A stretch of 64,000 bases of DNA from Candidatus Poseidonia sp. (GCA_022426155.1 JAKMEE010000047.1:69968-133967); one strand, 5' to 3'; shown: positions 1-8,996, numbered from the stretch's first letter. Notes: generated from the letters alone by a model not told the origin. Translations and numbers: made by a program.

Positions 1-219
1 TTGCTTTCCTTTACTCAAGGAGATGTTTCATTGTACGGGAATTGGTGGGAGCGAGCCTCTCAGGATGGCTTGGCTGCCACGGCTCAAATGTATGATGAAA
101 GCATGGTCCAACAAGGTTACTATGGGATGATTACCATCTCCATTGGATTAATCCTCGCCTCAGCCTTGCTTTGGAAGCTGATGGACCGTCGTTGGGGTAA
201 AGCAGAGTTTTCAAATTGA
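1..219 (+). CDS. C-terminal end of a membrane protein (5' partial)
   Basis: An open frame runs from the first base of the window to a TGA at 217-219, so the gene almost certainly starts upstream. The visible 72 residues contain one hydrophobic segment (about residues 42-58, ITISIGLILASALLW) followed by a short basic tail, which is a typical C-terminal membrane anchor. The TTG at position 1 should not be taken as the true start. Nothing in this fragment identifies a family. The next gene follows on the same strand within about 60 bases, so the two may be co-transcribed. Confidence 0.55.
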   Translation: MLSFTQGDVSLYGNWWERASQDGLAATAQMYDESMVQQGYYGMITISIGLILASALLWKLMDRRWGKAEFSN

Positions 220-276
220 ATCCAACAGGATTCAAGCAGGGGTACTTTGATGGGCGGGCGGCGAAGCCATCAACTC

Positions 277-822
277 ATGCCACAGATCGTTGCCGTATGT
301 GGGATGCCCGGCTCGGGAAAGGGGGAATTTGCCTCAGTCTTGGGTAAAGAAGGCATTCCCGTCGTCTCTATGGGCGATATGGTTCGGGCCGAAGTCACGC
401 GACGAGAAGTGGTAGAGTCGCCGGGAATTTTCGGGGAGGTCGCCGCAGATTTACGAGCTGAATATGGAGAAGATGTCCTTGCTGTACGTTTGGCTGACCA
501 CGTTGATGAATTGCTTCAGAATCATGATATGGTTCTCATCGAAGGCCTTCGCGGTACAGCAGAACGAACGCTGTTTGCACAACGTTGGGGTTCCAAGTTT
601 AGCACGGTAGCAATCGTTGCAGATGAAGAACATCGTTTTGCCCGAATTCAAAACCGAGGGCGGTCTGAAGATGGAGATTATGCATCGTTTCTCATTCGGG
701 ACAAAAGAGAAATTGGTTGGGGATTGGATGCTCTGATACTCGAAGCAGACGCTTCAATCATGAATAATGATGATTTGAATGGGTTTTTGGGCGCTTGTGA
801 TGCTTGGCTTGCTTCTCGCTGA
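277..822 (+). CDS. P-loop nucleotide kinase-like protein (UPF0200 / dephospho-CoA kinase-like)
   Basis: The 181-aa protein begins with a hydrophobic strand and a P-loop, AVCGMPGSGKGEF, followed by GIPVVSMGDMVRAEV. This is the nucleoside monophosphate kinase fold seen in the archaeal UPF0200 family, annotated as adenylate- or dephospho-CoA-kinase-like. A lid-like region with Arg residues (RIQNRGRSEDGDY) lies near residue 130. An upstream TTG-ATG pair at 247-252 would add ten residues. The ATG at 277 is preferred because it starts directly before the first beta strand. The substrate is unknown. The window also encodes a GTP-type dephospho-CoA kinase (22865-23884), so this protein need not do that job. 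It lies just upstream of the pilus module. Confidence 0.72.
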   Translation: MPQIVAVCGMPGSGKGEFASVLGKEGIPVVSMGDMVRAEVTRREVVESPGIFGEVAADLRAEYGEDVLAVRLADHVDELLQNHDMVLIEGLRGTAERTLFAQRWGSKFSTVAIVADEEHRFARIQNRGRSEDGDYASFLIRDKREIGWGLDALILEADASIMNNDDLNGFLGACDAWLASR

Positions 823-952
823 GGCCTGCAAAACTCTTCGTTCTCGGCGAGAGGGAAAATGCTTGCAGAGGGCCGATTTCAACTCCAAATTCACCCAAGT
901 GTTATAGTCGGGGATGACCCGTAGCCGAATGCGTTCGGCGGGGTTGATGACC

Positions 953-2476
953 ATGGCAAGGAAAAAAGGTGGTGGAGCAGGACGACAACGAGCCAAGCAA
1001 CGCGCTCAATACGACGAGTTGGACAAGTATCCCGTCCTACCTCCTCACGCATTTGCTCGAATCGTTCGTGACAAAACCACACTCAACATCATTTACCAAA
1101 TCATTGAACCCCCAATGACCAAAAAAGAGCAAGAGCAACGCGATGAAATTATGGATATTTTCATTCGTTCTCTCACAGCCAACATTGAAGAAATCGATTC
1201 AAATCCAGATGCTTATGTCCGTACTGCGATGGACAAAGTCATCAAAGCCTACAGCATGAAAATCAATAAAAAGTCAAAATCCAAGATTTTTTACTACCTC
1301 AAACGCGACCTGATTGGATATGGGAAAATGGACGTTCTGATGAATGACGCGAACGTTGAAGATATTTCTTTGGACGGCACAAATGTCCCGATTTTCGCCT
1401 ATCATCGAAAGTTCGAATCGGTTGAAACAACATGCGTCTGGGAGACTGACCATGAATTGGAATCTTATGTGATTAAACTCGCCCAACGTTGTGGGAAGCA
1501 CATTTCAGTTGCGGACCCATTGCTTGACGCTACACTGATGGATGGTTCCCGAATTGTCATGAAGTTGGGCCGGGAAGTTTCAACACGCGGTTCAGCGTTC
1601 TGTATTCGACGATTCAAGGATGATCCTTTCTCCCCTGCAGACATTGTTGCCTTCCGGACCATGTCTTCGCTGATGACTGCATACCTATGGATCGCTTTCC
1701 AAAATGAAGTCCCCATGCTCTTCGTTGGTGGTACTGCATCTGGAAAGACGACAACTCTGAATGCCATGTGTATTTTCATCCCGTGGCAAATGAAGATTGT
1801 GTCCATCGAATCCACTCGTGAAGTTAACATTCCCCAACCTAACTGGGTTCCAGGATTGACTCGCCAAGGATTTGGTGGAGAATCAACCGATGGTGTGATT
1901 GGAGAGTTCGAATTGCTCAAAGCCGCTCTCCGTGAACGACCAGAATACATCATTGTAGGTGAGATTCGTGGTGCTGAGGCGTATGTTTTGTTCCAAGCAA
2001 TGGCGACAGGCCACTGTGCATATTCCACTGTCCACGCCGATTCAGTAGCGTCTCTTGTGCACCGGTTAGAAAACAAGCCGATTGACATCCCCCGTGTTCT
2101 GCTTCCTGCATTGGAAGCCTGTGCGATTCAGATTCAGACACGTATCAATGGAAAGCGTGTCCGACGCACCAAACAAATTGTGGAAATCGTCGGTATTGAC
2201 CCCAATTCCATGGAGATCATCACGAACGAAGTGTTCCGTTGGGACGTGACATCGGACGATTTTATCTTTAGCGGCAAATCCTACGTTCTTGAGAAAATCA
2301 TGGTTAAGATCAACTTCAGTCAAGAAGAAATGCGCCGAGAATTAAGAACCCGTAAACGTATTCTTGAGTGGATGGTCTTGAACGATATTCGTAAGGCAGA
2401 CCAAGTGTCTCAGATTGTGACAGAGTACTACGTCCGCCCGAATGAAATCATGGCTCGAGTCGACGGATTGAAGTGA
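953..2476 (+). CDS. Archaellum/type IV pilus assembly ATPase (FlaI/TadA/GspE-like)
   Basis: A type II/IV secretion-family hexameric ATPase of about 507 aa that would power assembly or retraction of a surface filament from the cytoplasmic face. The Walker A motif is FVGGTASGKTTT (about residue 260), followed by the Asp box region SIESTREVNIP and the Walker B/His region IIVGEIRGAEAYVLFQAMATGH with STVHADS. The N-terminal third is the usual FlaI-type recognition domain. Four in-frame ATGs (914, 929, 947, 953) are possible starts. MARKKGGGAG at 953 is chosen because the downstream platform protein also starts MARKK, but 914 cannot be excluded. A TATA-like GTGTTATAG lies at about 899-907. The two genes downstream are the platform proteins, so this is a pilus/archaellum operon. 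Confidence 0.9.
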   Translation: MARKKGGGAGRQRAKQRAQYDELDKYPVLPPHAFARIVRDKTTLNIIYQIIEPPMTKKEQEQRDEIMDIFIRSLTANIEEIDSNPDAYVRTAMDKVIKAYSMKINKKSKSKIFYYLKRDLIGYGKMDVLMNDANVEDISLDGTNVPIFAYHRKFESVETTCVWETDHELESYVIKLAQRCGKHISVADPLLDATLMDGSRIVMKLGREVSTRGSAFCIRRFKDDPFSPADIVAFRTMSSLMTAYLWIAFQNEVPMLFVGGTASGKTTTLNAMCIFIPWQMKIVSIESTREVNIPQPNWVPGLTRQGFGGESTDGVIGEFELLKAALRERPEYIIVGEIRGAEAYVLFQAMATGHCAYSTVHADSVASLVHRLENKPIDIPRVLLPALEACAIQIQTRINGKRVRRTKQIVEIVGIDPNSMEIITNEVFRWDVTSDDFIFSGKSYVLEKIMVKINFSQEEMRRELRTRKRILEWMVLNDIRKADQVSQIVTEYYVRPNEIMARVDGLK

Positions 2477-2497
2477 TATCGAGCGTGGGGTGACGGC

Positions 2498-3517
2498 ATG
2501 GATTTGACGGCATGGCAGCGAATCTGTAATCGTATTCTCGGTGGGGTCCTCAAGGGGCGAGCGAGAGGCGACAAGGAACTCTCTGACAATCTCGTCAAAG
2601 GTTCAATGCCCATGATGCCTGAAGTATATCTTGCCACTGTCATTGTGACAAGCATCGCCATCACTCTGATGTCGTGGGGCTTCGTAGCCATCTTTTTCGT
2701 TCCCGAAATTGGAATTATTGCTTTCTATGAAGGCATTCAAACCACTGCCTCTGTTGACCTTTGTTTTGAATGGGAGTACTGGAATCCGACAATGGTTAAT
2801 CCAAATGTTGTGGCAAATGGGTGTGAATATTACGACACTCAAGTTTTCTCTCCAGCATTGAAGGTGCTTTTGGTTGTCATGGGTGGATTCCTCATTCCCT
2901 ATGGAGCGTTCAAGTACAACAAAGGTGGAGCTGCTAGAGAAGCTAAGCGACGAGGAGATATGATTGAGAAATACCTCCCCTACGCTGCATCTTACACAGC
3001 AGCAATGGCTGCAGCCAATGCCACACCGTCCAAAATTTTCCGTTCATTGGCTATGAACAAAGACATCTACGGGGATGTATCTGACGACGCAGCGATGGTT
3101 TATCGTGACGTGACCTTGCTTGGCTACGATCTCATCACTGCCATCAAGATGAGCGTTGATCGCGCAGCATCGGTATGGCTCACAGAATTTTTCCAAGGAA
3201 TGGTCGGCACCTTGACGGCTGGTGGTCAACTCAAACTGTTTTTCTTGAACCGTGCTGAACACTACATGCGTGAAAACAGAACACGCTTGCAGATGTTCCT
3301 TGAATCGATTGCTTTACTTGCAGAATCTTACATTGTCGTCGCAGTTGCTATGCCTCTGTTTTTGATTGTCATGCTGGTCATTATGTTCTGGGTGTCTGGT
3401 TCAGGTGCTCAGATGAGTGAGGGGATGTTGTACGGCATTGTGCTCGGGTTTATTCCAATGATTCACGTAGCCTATGCCATTCTTGTGTATACAAGCAGCA
3501 AAGAACAAGATATGTGA
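2498..3517 (+). CDS. Type IV pilus/archaellum platform membrane protein (FlaJ/TadC-like), short paralogue
   Basis: A 339-aa inner-membrane platform protein of the T2SF/FlaJ/TadC type, placed 21 bases after the ATPase gene. A first hydrophobic segment at about residues 45-75 is followed by a 45-residue exterior loop with two Cys (CFEWEYWNP and GCEYYDT) and a second segment at about 125-145. A cytoplasmic helical region (about 150-260) carries the family pattern KYLPYAASYTAAMAA, followed by two or three C-terminal membrane helices. It should interact with the ATPase just upstream. A second, larger platform protein follows 13 bases later, so the system uses two different platform subunits, as Tad systems do (TadB/TadC). 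Confidence 0.82.
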   Translation: MDLTAWQRICNRILGGVLKGRARGDKELSDNLVKGSMPMMPEVYLATVIVTSIAITLMSWGFVAIFFVPEIGIIAFYEGIQTTASVDLCFEWEYWNPTMVNPNVVANGCEYYDTQVFSPALKVLLVVMGGFLIPYGAFKYNKGGAAREAKRRGDMIEKYLPYAASYTAAMAAANATPSKIFRSLAMNKDIYGDVSDDAAMVYRDVTLLGYDLITAIKMSVDRAASVWLTEFFQGMVGTLTAGGQLKLFFLNRAEHYMRENRTRLQMFLESIALLAESYIVVAVAMPLFLIVMLVIMFWVSGSGAQMSEGMLYGIVLGFIPMIHVAYAILVYTSSKEQDM

Positions 3518-3530
3518 AGGGGGGAGACAG

Positions 3531-5105
3531 ATGGCGCGAAAGAAGGAGAAGATTGTTGTTCATTTGGACCTGCCAAAGGACGACTCAACCCTGACAAAGT
3601 TGTACATCATTCTCTTCTTTTCCATCATTACAGGGCTGGCAAGCGGTATCTTCTGGGTTGCCAATTCTGGTTTCGTACCTTCTGCAAACGGTGAGCCGAT
3701 GTTCACCAACGTCTATTGTGGAGCCACGGCTGCAGATGCGACGGGAAACCCAACAGGCAGTTATTTCCAAACGAATCAACAACCTACCTATTCAGCGAAC
3801 CAAACATGTGCTATCCTTCAAGATGAGCCCGACCGGATTACTTGGGAGGGCGAAGAATGGAAGTCCGTGACCAAGCGAGGAAAGAACTTCGACGTTCCAG
3901 GTGTTCCAGAGGGTTCTACAGGTGGAGCGATTGTGCTACAGCCCTTGTGGCTGAATTGTACCGTCACGTCCTCTACGAATGCAGATTTCACCGTCGCTGT
4001 GCGTGACCCGTACGGTGATATTATGGAATATTACAATGGCACTGCCAATGCGAACGAACCATGCGGGTTTGAAATCGCCTCAATACCTCCGGACAATCGG
4101 TATGAATTCGTGGTGATGAGCAAGAACGAAAACATCTTCCTCGATGTTGTTGTGTTTGATATGACCGTCCATTATTACGATGGGATTCCAACGAACATGA
4201 ACAACAAATCATTCTGGCTCGGTCCAGAAGTTGAAGTCGGACCTTCCAAACTTCATCCAGCGATTTTCTTGAATTTTTTCGGTTTAACCTTCTTCTTCTT
4301 CATTTACCCAGCATCATATTATTGGGAAAAAATTGAGGAACGAAAGAACGAAGTTGAGGAGAAATTCCCAGATTTCCTAAGAGATTTGGCCGAATATTGG
4401 AAGGGTGGTTTGTCCATGACCATTGCAGTTCAAACGCTTGCAACCTCCGAATATGGAGCCTTGAATGAGGAAGTCAAGAAAATGTCTGACCAGCTGAGTT
4501 GGGGTATCAAATTCAGCGATGTTATCTTGCAATTCGCAGAACGTGTAGGAACGCCGCTGGTGCGTCGTGCAATCGCTTTGATTGCAGAAGCAGACAGAGC
4601 AGGTGGAAAAATCTCAGATATTTTGGTGACTGCCGCCAACGATTCTCGGGAATTGAAGTTCCTTGAAGGGGAACGAAAACGAGCCATTGGGTCTTATATT
4701 GCGGTTATTTGGACTTCATATTTCGTTTTCCTTGGCGTGATTGTCGTTCTCGCAAAGGTGTTTATTCCTGCAATTGCCGGTTCCAACTCTAGTGGAGATG
4801 ACGGCGGAGACAGCGGCGGTCAAACAATTGGAAACATGACCATTCGAAACATCGACCCGCTGTTTTTCCTGACCATCTTCTACTATGGTGTGACCATGCA
4901 AGCCCTTGGTAATGGCTCAATGGCCGGTTTGATGGCAACCGGGCGCTTTTCGACAGGATTCAAGCATGCAGGAATGATGATTGTTGTCGCTCTCCTTGTC
5001 TTCAATTTCGTTGCCTTTTCTCCTGATTTGATCGGTGTCACCGAAGTGCCAGGTCTGAATCCATCATCGGGTACCTTTGTGCCAACACCGCTCTATTGGG
5101 GTTGA
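3531..5105 (+). CDS. Type IV pilus/archaellum platform membrane protein with large extracytoplasmic insert
   Basis: A 524-aa T2SF/FlaJ-type protein. The start at 3531 is supported by a strong GGGGGGAG ribosome-binding sequence just upstream; the frame stays open to 3474 but would overlap the previous gene. After the first membrane helix (about residues 23-44) comes an exterior domain of about 190 residues rich in Asn/Thr with NxT/S sequons and three or more Cys. A second helix follows (about 241-260), then the conserved cytoplasmic part with EKFPDFLRDLAEYWKGGLS and AEADRAGGKISD, and C-terminal helices. A low-complexity SSGDDGGDSGG linker sits between the last helices. An exterior domain this large is unusual for the family and may contact the filament or cell surface layer. 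Confidence 0.82.
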   Translation: MARKKEKIVVHLDLPKDDSTLTKLYIILFFSIITGLASGIFWVANSGFVPSANGEPMFTNVYCGATAADATGNPTGSYFQTNQQPTYSANQTCAILQDEPDRITWEGEEWKSVTKRGKNFDVPGVPEGSTGGAIVLQPLWLNCTVTSSTNADFTVAVRDPYGDIMEYYNGTANANEPCGFEIASIPPDNRYEFVVMSKNENIFLDVVVFDMTVHYYDGIPTNMNNKSFWLGPEVEVGPSKLHPAIFLNFFGLTFFFFIYPASYYWEKIEERKNEVEEKFPDFLRDLAEYWKGGLSMTIAVQTLATSEYGALNEEVKKMSDQLSWGIKFSDVILQFAERVGTPLVRRAIALIAEADRAGGKISDILVTAANDSRELKFLEGERKRAIGSYIAVIWTSYFVFLGVIVVLAKVFIPAIAGSNSSGDDGGDSGGQTIGNMTIRNIDPLFFLTIFYYGVTMQALGNGSMAGLMATGRFSTGFKHAGMMIVVALLVFNFVAFSPDLIGVTEVPGLNPSSGTFVPTPLYWG

Positions 5106-5553
5106 TGCTCTGCTGAGAGACGACGATGCGCAAATCCATATTTTGGAGATGCTCACTTTATTCTGGCTGTTTTTCATGTCAGCCACCTTTCTGATACGTG
5201 TGCATGTGCCCGATTCACAATCTGTTGCTTTGGATGCTTCTTTGGAGATGGCAGGCACCGATGCCATTCGCTACGGTTTAGGCTTAGAAGCGGAAATTGC
5301 AGGCGATAATCGTCTGGTTGAATTATTGGAAGGCGATGATCGAGACGGTGCATGTGAACTTCTACAATCTGCCATTGCACCGGGCAAAGAAACCAATTGT
5401 TGGTTGACAAAGGACAGCTCGGTAGCCACGCCTCACGGAGTTGTCGGAACGCCTGCAGGTGGGACCGTGGCAGTGCACCAGCTCGTCGCCGTAGGTCCGC
5501 ATGCTTGGACCGTCACGCTGGATGTTTGGGCTCGTGGAGGTGGTATGTCGTGA
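5077..5553 (+). CDS. Pilin-like secreted/anchored protein of the pilus operon
   Basis: A 158-aa protein with a short polar N terminus, an acidic motif DDDAQIHILEM and one hydrophobic helix (LTLFWLFFMSATFLIRV), then a soluble domain. This arrangement of charged residues directly before a long hydrophobic segment is that of class III signal peptide or pilin-like proteins, but no processing site is certain. The start overlaps the preceding platform gene by 29 bases. No other ATG, GTG or TTG precedes the helix, although a CTG start near 5110 is conceivable. It is probably a minor pilin or pilus accessory protein because of its position. No family assignment can be made from sequence alone. Confidence 0.62.
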   Translation: MCQHRSIGVDALLRDDDAQIHILEMLTLFWLFFMSATFLIRVHVPDSQSVALDASLEMAGTDAIRYGLGLEAEIAGDNRLVELLEGDDRDGACELLQSAIAPGKETNCWLTKDSSVATPHGVVGTPAGGTVAVHQLVAVGPHAWTVTLDVWARGGGMS

Positions 5554-5987
5554 AACAAGATCACCACTCTGACCGTGATGCCGGTCAGATGTTACTTGCT
5601 ACGGGGGTCGTTCTGCTCATGTCACTGCTCTCGATGGCGATTTTCGGAGTGAAAGTTGCGGGGCTCACAATTCCTCATGATGCAGCCTCCGACGATGTCT
5701 TGGTCACAACCGCTGAAGTGGTGGATGCACTTCCCGAAATCACACAAGCTCGAACCAATCTTTGGATTGAAGGGGGCCTCGAAGGTACAGAAGCTGCAAA
5801 TCTTGCATTGGCTACTGTCCACGATGATATCCTGCATCACGGAGAAATTCGGGGTGTGGAAGTCAAACTCACAGATATGAATGTAATCTCGCTTGACGAA
5901 AATACGCTCCAAGTCACTGCCGAATTGGGAGTTTCGGATGGAGAAGCCATGCTGACCATTGATGTTGATTTCACCTTGGACATTTAA
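5550..5987 (+). CDS. Pilin-like protein with class III-type N-terminal helix
   Basis: The GTG at 5550 overlaps the stop of the previous gene (GTGA), which supports this start over the longer open frame. The 145-aa product starts with a charged stretch, then RDAGQ directly followed by a hydrophobic helix (MLLATGVVLLMSLLSMAIFGV). This charged-plus-GQ-plus-helix pattern recalls small archaeal pilin-like proteins such as haloarchaeal DUF families with RGQ before the helix. The rest is a soluble acidic domain of about 105 residues. It is the last gene of the pilus operon; a convergent kinase gene ends on the adjacent base. Confidence 0.62.
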   Translation: MKQDHHSDRDAGQMLLATGVVLLMSLLSMAIFGVKVAGLTIPHDAASDDVLVTTAEVVDALPEITQARTNLWIEGGLEGTEAANLALATVHDDILHHGEIRGVEVKLTDMNVISLDENTLQVTAELGVSDGEAMLTIDVDFTLDI

Positions 5988-6674
5988 TCAGGCTTTGCCG
6001 TGTTCATCAATTTCTTTGTTGAGGAGAGCAAACAAGCGTTCCACATCGCTTTCCTCTCGTGCGGGGTCAATCAGAGGCCAATGCGCGATAGTTGCCCGTT
6101 CCATCAAACCATCCTGGATTGTACGAATTCGTTGAAAATTAGCCAAATAGCGGTCGGCTCTTCGATATGAATGAGCATCTCTTGCCCGAAGCATGTTCCT
6201 GTGTACTCGTTCTTCATGCACCACCATGACTGCACCAACCGCAACACCTCCTGCTTCACGCCATTCGTTCAGAATTCGTGCACTTGGGTTCATGTGCACA
6301 CCTTCAATGATCAAATCAATGCCTTCTCGCTTGGCTCGTTGGATGGTAGCAAGAATTCCCGATTCAAGGGCAAGTGAGGTGTCCGACCAATCAAGAGTTG
6401 CTTCTCCACTTTCACCTTTTGAGAACGATGAGCGATGAAGTGTTGGGTTCTGGCGCTCTGGGTCTCCTGCCCTCATCACTTCTCGTATGTTGTCGGTTGA
6501 AACAACACGAGTGATACCTGCTCGCCCAGCAAGCCCCACTGCAGCAGTGGACTTGCCAACGCCAGTCGCACCAGCGATGATGATGAGGCGCGGTGGTCGA
6601 TTGGAAATGGCCTGGGCAGTGACTTGTGCCAGTCCGACCTTCTGAACCATGCATTTGACTGCGAGGGCGAGCAC
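5988..6674 (-). CDS. 2-phosphoglycerate kinase-like P-loop kinase
   Basis: A P-loop kinase of about 228 aa with Walker A GATGVGKSTAAVG, followed by VVSTDNIREVMR and the Ser/Gly-rich HRSSFSKGE, then IIEGVHMNP. This set is characteristic of archaeal 2-phosphoglycerate kinase (COG2074), which makes 2,3-bisphosphoglycerate, a precursor of cyclic 2,3-BPG in methanogens. The N-terminal extra domain of methanogen enzymes is absent, so the substrate is less certain. The start is GTG at 6674; an in-frame ATG at 6650 is an alternative. The gene is divergent from the ALDH gene and its stop abuts the pilus operon end. Confidence 0.72.
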   Translation of the reverse strand: MLALAVKCMVQKVGLAQVTAQAISNRPPRLIIIAGATGVGKSTAAVGLAGRAGITRVVSTDNIREVMRAGDPERQNPTLHRSSFSKGESGEATLDWSDTSLALESGILATIQRAKREGIDLIIEGVHMNPSARILNEWREAGGVAVGAVMVVHEERVHRNMLRARDAHSYRRADRYLANFQRIRTIQDGLMERATIAHWPLIDPAREESDVERLFALLNKEIDEHGKA

Positions 6675-6769
6675 ATGAGTCTTCTGTCCACTTCAACCAG
6701 AAAATGCGTAGATTTGTGAGGGGATTGGCCCACCGATGTGCCTTTGAAGCGCGTGCACTTGGTCGTGCC

Positions 6770-8206
6770 ATGGGCGAAGAAACGATGTGGATTGGTGGCG
6801 GATGGTGTGGAGCAGAAGATGGAGCCACTGGTGAAGTCATGAATCCGGCGTCAGGTGAAATCATGGCCAATGTTCCACGGGCAACCGTTGGAGATGTTGA
6901 CCGATGTGTCGCTGCCTCCCGTGCAGCTTTCAACGATGCCTCCTGGAAGAACATGGATCCAGCACAACGTGGACGAATTCTCAACAAAATGGCTGCGGTA
7001 ACCTACGGCAAAGCCAAGGAACTTGCTGTTATTGAATCAAATAACAACGGGAAAACCTTCAGAGAAGCCCTCTCTGAAATTCGCTATGGGGCTTGGACAT
7101 TGGAATATTTTGCCGGGTTATCCGACAAAATTGAAGGGACTACCATTCCAGTCCCTGGCTCTCGTCTGAATTACACGTTGCGCCAACCACTCGGAGTGAC
7201 GGCCCATATCATTCCGTGGAACTTTCCACTTCAACTGGCTTTGCGTTCCATTGCGCCAGCGTTGGCGGCAGGATGTACAGTGATTGCAAAACCAGCATCT
7301 TGGACACCCCTCTCCCTCCTTGCGTGGGCTAAGGCCATTGATGAAGCAGAAACCGGCCTTCCTTCAGGTGTTCTGCAGGTATTAACAGGGTCGGGTGCCC
7401 TCGCAGGAGATGCTTTGGCAGGTCACAGTGATGTCGATGGTGTTGTTTTAACCGGTGGTGTTCCAACTGGTCAAGCCGTCATGGCCAAAGCGAGTCAACA
7501 ATTGACGCCAGTCACTCTTGAACTCGGTGGCAAAGGAGCCAACATTGTATTCTCTGATGCAAATTTGCGTTATGCCGCCAAAGCGATTTGCTTTGGAATT
7601 TTCATGAATGCAGGTCAAATGTGCTGGGCAGGTTCCCGATTGCTCGTTCACGAAGACGTTCACGATGATTTGGTCAAAGCCGTTTGCGATGAGGTTACTA
7701 AGTGGCCTGTTGGGCCTGGTATGGAAGAGGGCGTCAGAATGGGCAGTCTCGTTCACACCAACCATCGAAGTGAGGTGTTGGAGAAATTGACAGCAGGCCT
7801 CAAAGAAGGAGGGACTCTGGTTCTTGGGGGCAATGCTCTCGATCGAGACGGGGCCTTCATGGAAGCAACAGTCGTGACTGGAGTTGATCGCTCACATCTT
7901 CTGTTCCAGAATGAATTATTCGGGCCAGTTTTAGCCGTAACTTCGTTTAGCAGCGATGAGGAAGCATTGGAATTAGCGAATGACACTGCCTTCGGACTGT
8001 TGAACGGTGTTTGGACCAACGATCTTGGACGAGCACATCGAATGGCCCGCGATTTAGAATGCGGCATGGTTTCCATTAACGAATACCCCATCACCTTCCC
8101 ACAAACAGCCTTCACAGGATGGAAGCATTCCGGAATAGGGATCGAGCAAAGCCAAGATGCGCTCCGGTTTTACACGAAGGTCAAGAATGTAAACGTGAAA
8201 ATTTGA
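6770..8206 (+). CDS. NAD(P)-dependent aldehyde dehydrogenase
   Basis: A 478-aa ALDH superfamily enzyme oxidising an aldehyde to an acid. The catalytic set is complete: Asn in IIPWNFPL, Lys in KPASWTP, general-base Glu in LELGGKGA, nucleophile Cys in NAGQMCWAG and the cofactor Glu in NELFGPVL. The C terminus has the usual GWKHSGIG and oligomerisation tail. The open frame extends upstream to 6704, but MGEETMWIGG at 6770 or the ATG at 6785 fit the family start better. It is followed 10 bases later by a PaaG-like crotonase, so the pair is probably one transcript. A BoxD- or PaaZ-like role in ring-cleavage aldehyde oxidation is possible from context but not shown by the sequence. Confidence 0.9.
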   Translation: MGEETMWIGGGWCGAEDGATGEVMNPASGEIMANVPRATVGDVDRCVAASRAAFNDASWKNMDPAQRGRILNKMAAVTYGKAKELAVIESNNNGKTFREALSEIRYGAWTLEYFAGLSDKIEGTTIPVPGSRLNYTLRQPLGVTAHIIPWNFPLQLALRSIAPALAAGCTVIAKPASWTPLSLLAWAKAIDEAETGLPSGVLQVLTGSGALAGDALAGHSDVDGVVLTGGVPTGQAVMAKASQQLTPVTLELGGKGANIVFSDANLRYAAKAICFGIFMNAGQMCWAGSRLLVHEDVHDDLVKAVCDEVTKWPVGPGMEEGVRMGSLVHTNHRSEVLEKLTAGLKEGGTLVLGGNALDRDGAFMEATVVTGVDRSHLLFQNELFGPVLAVTSFSSDEEALELANDTAFGLLNGVWTNDLGRAHRMARDLECGMVSINEYPITFPQTAFTGWKHSGIGIEQSQDALRFYTKVKNVNVKI

Positions 8207-8216
8207 GGCGATCCCC

Positions 8217-8996
8217 ATGGCCATTGAAGTCGAAATTAACGATGGAATTTGCATCATTCGCATGGCAGGGAAAACATCCACTCAATCGTTTTCTATGGAA
8301 TTTCTTCCCTCCATTGCTCAATCCATTAACGAGGCCCTCTCCAATTCCGAAGTCAAAGCCATTGTCTTGACTGGGGAAGGACGCTTTTTCTCGGCTGGCG
8401 CCGATATTCATGCTTTTCAGGAAGCCATTGAGAATAACAGTGCTCCCGAGTTGATTCGAAACCTCACGGGCATTCTTCATCCATTGTTGGTGCGAATGCG
8501 AACTTCATCGACCATTCTTATTGCGGCACTGAACGGTGTATCGGCTGGAGGGGGGTTGGGATTAGCACTTGCTTGCGATGCTCGAATAGGGACTTCCGAT
8601 GCGCGCATGGCTGCTTCCTACGCAGGGATGGGGCTTTCACCCGATGGAGGAACCACATGGATTCTTCCACGGTTAGTAGGTGAGCAAGTCGCTCGGAAAT
8701 TTTTCCTTTCCAACGAAATTTGGTCGGCGGAGGAAGCACATAATTACGGAGCGGTTGATGCCCTTACAGAGCCCGATGAGCTCTTGCCAACAGCGATTGC
8801 TTGGGCCAAAACATGGTCGAGCTGGGGTGCACATACAAAAGAAGCGACGAAGCATCTGATGCATGTTCAAACCGACAACGATTATGCTTCTCATCTTGAC
8901 CATGAACGCACGCTCATCGAGGCTGCTGGAACAACAGAAGCGTTTCAAGAAGGCGTGAAGGCATTTTTAGAAAAGCGCCCGCCATCCTTCAAATGA
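8217..8996 (+). CDS. Enoyl-CoA hydratase/isomerase family protein (PaaG-like)
   Basis: A 259-aa crotonase-fold protein. The oxyanion-hole strands are present (GRFFSAGADIHAF; LNGVSAGGGLGLALACDARI). Neither hydratase Glu is conserved: the GGGLE position is Gly (GGGLGLA) and the second position lies in ASYAGMGLSPDGG. The GLSPDGGTTWILPRLVG stretch and SAEEAHNYGAVDAL resemble PaaG, the ring-epoxide isomerase of phenylacetate degradation, which uses Asp instead of the hydratase Glu pair. An isomerase is therefore more likely than a simple hydratase. It is probably co-transcribed with the ALDH upstream and convergent with a small membrane-protein gene. Confidence 0.83.
   Translation: MAIEVEINDGICIIRMAGKTSTQSFSMEFLPSIAQSINEALSNSEVKAIVLTGEGRFFSAGADIHAFQEAIENNSAPELIRNLTGILHPLLVRMRTSSTILIAALNGVSAGGGLGLALACDARIGTSDARMAASYAGMGLSPDGGTTWILPRLVGEQVARKFFLSNEIWSAEEAHNYGAVDALTEPDELLPTAIAWAKTWSSWGAHTKEATKHLMHVQTDNDYASHLDHERTLIEAAGTTEAFQEGVKAFLEKRPPSFK

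Noticed and set aside
1465..2088. 207-codon open frame on the minus strand
   Set aside because: It lies antisense inside the pilus ATPase gene, whose motifs are unmistakable; no family signature in the antisense product.
6412..6987. 191-codon minus-strand frame across the kinase/ALDH divergent region
   Set aside because: It overlaps the N termini of two clear genes in other frames and shows no recognisable domain.
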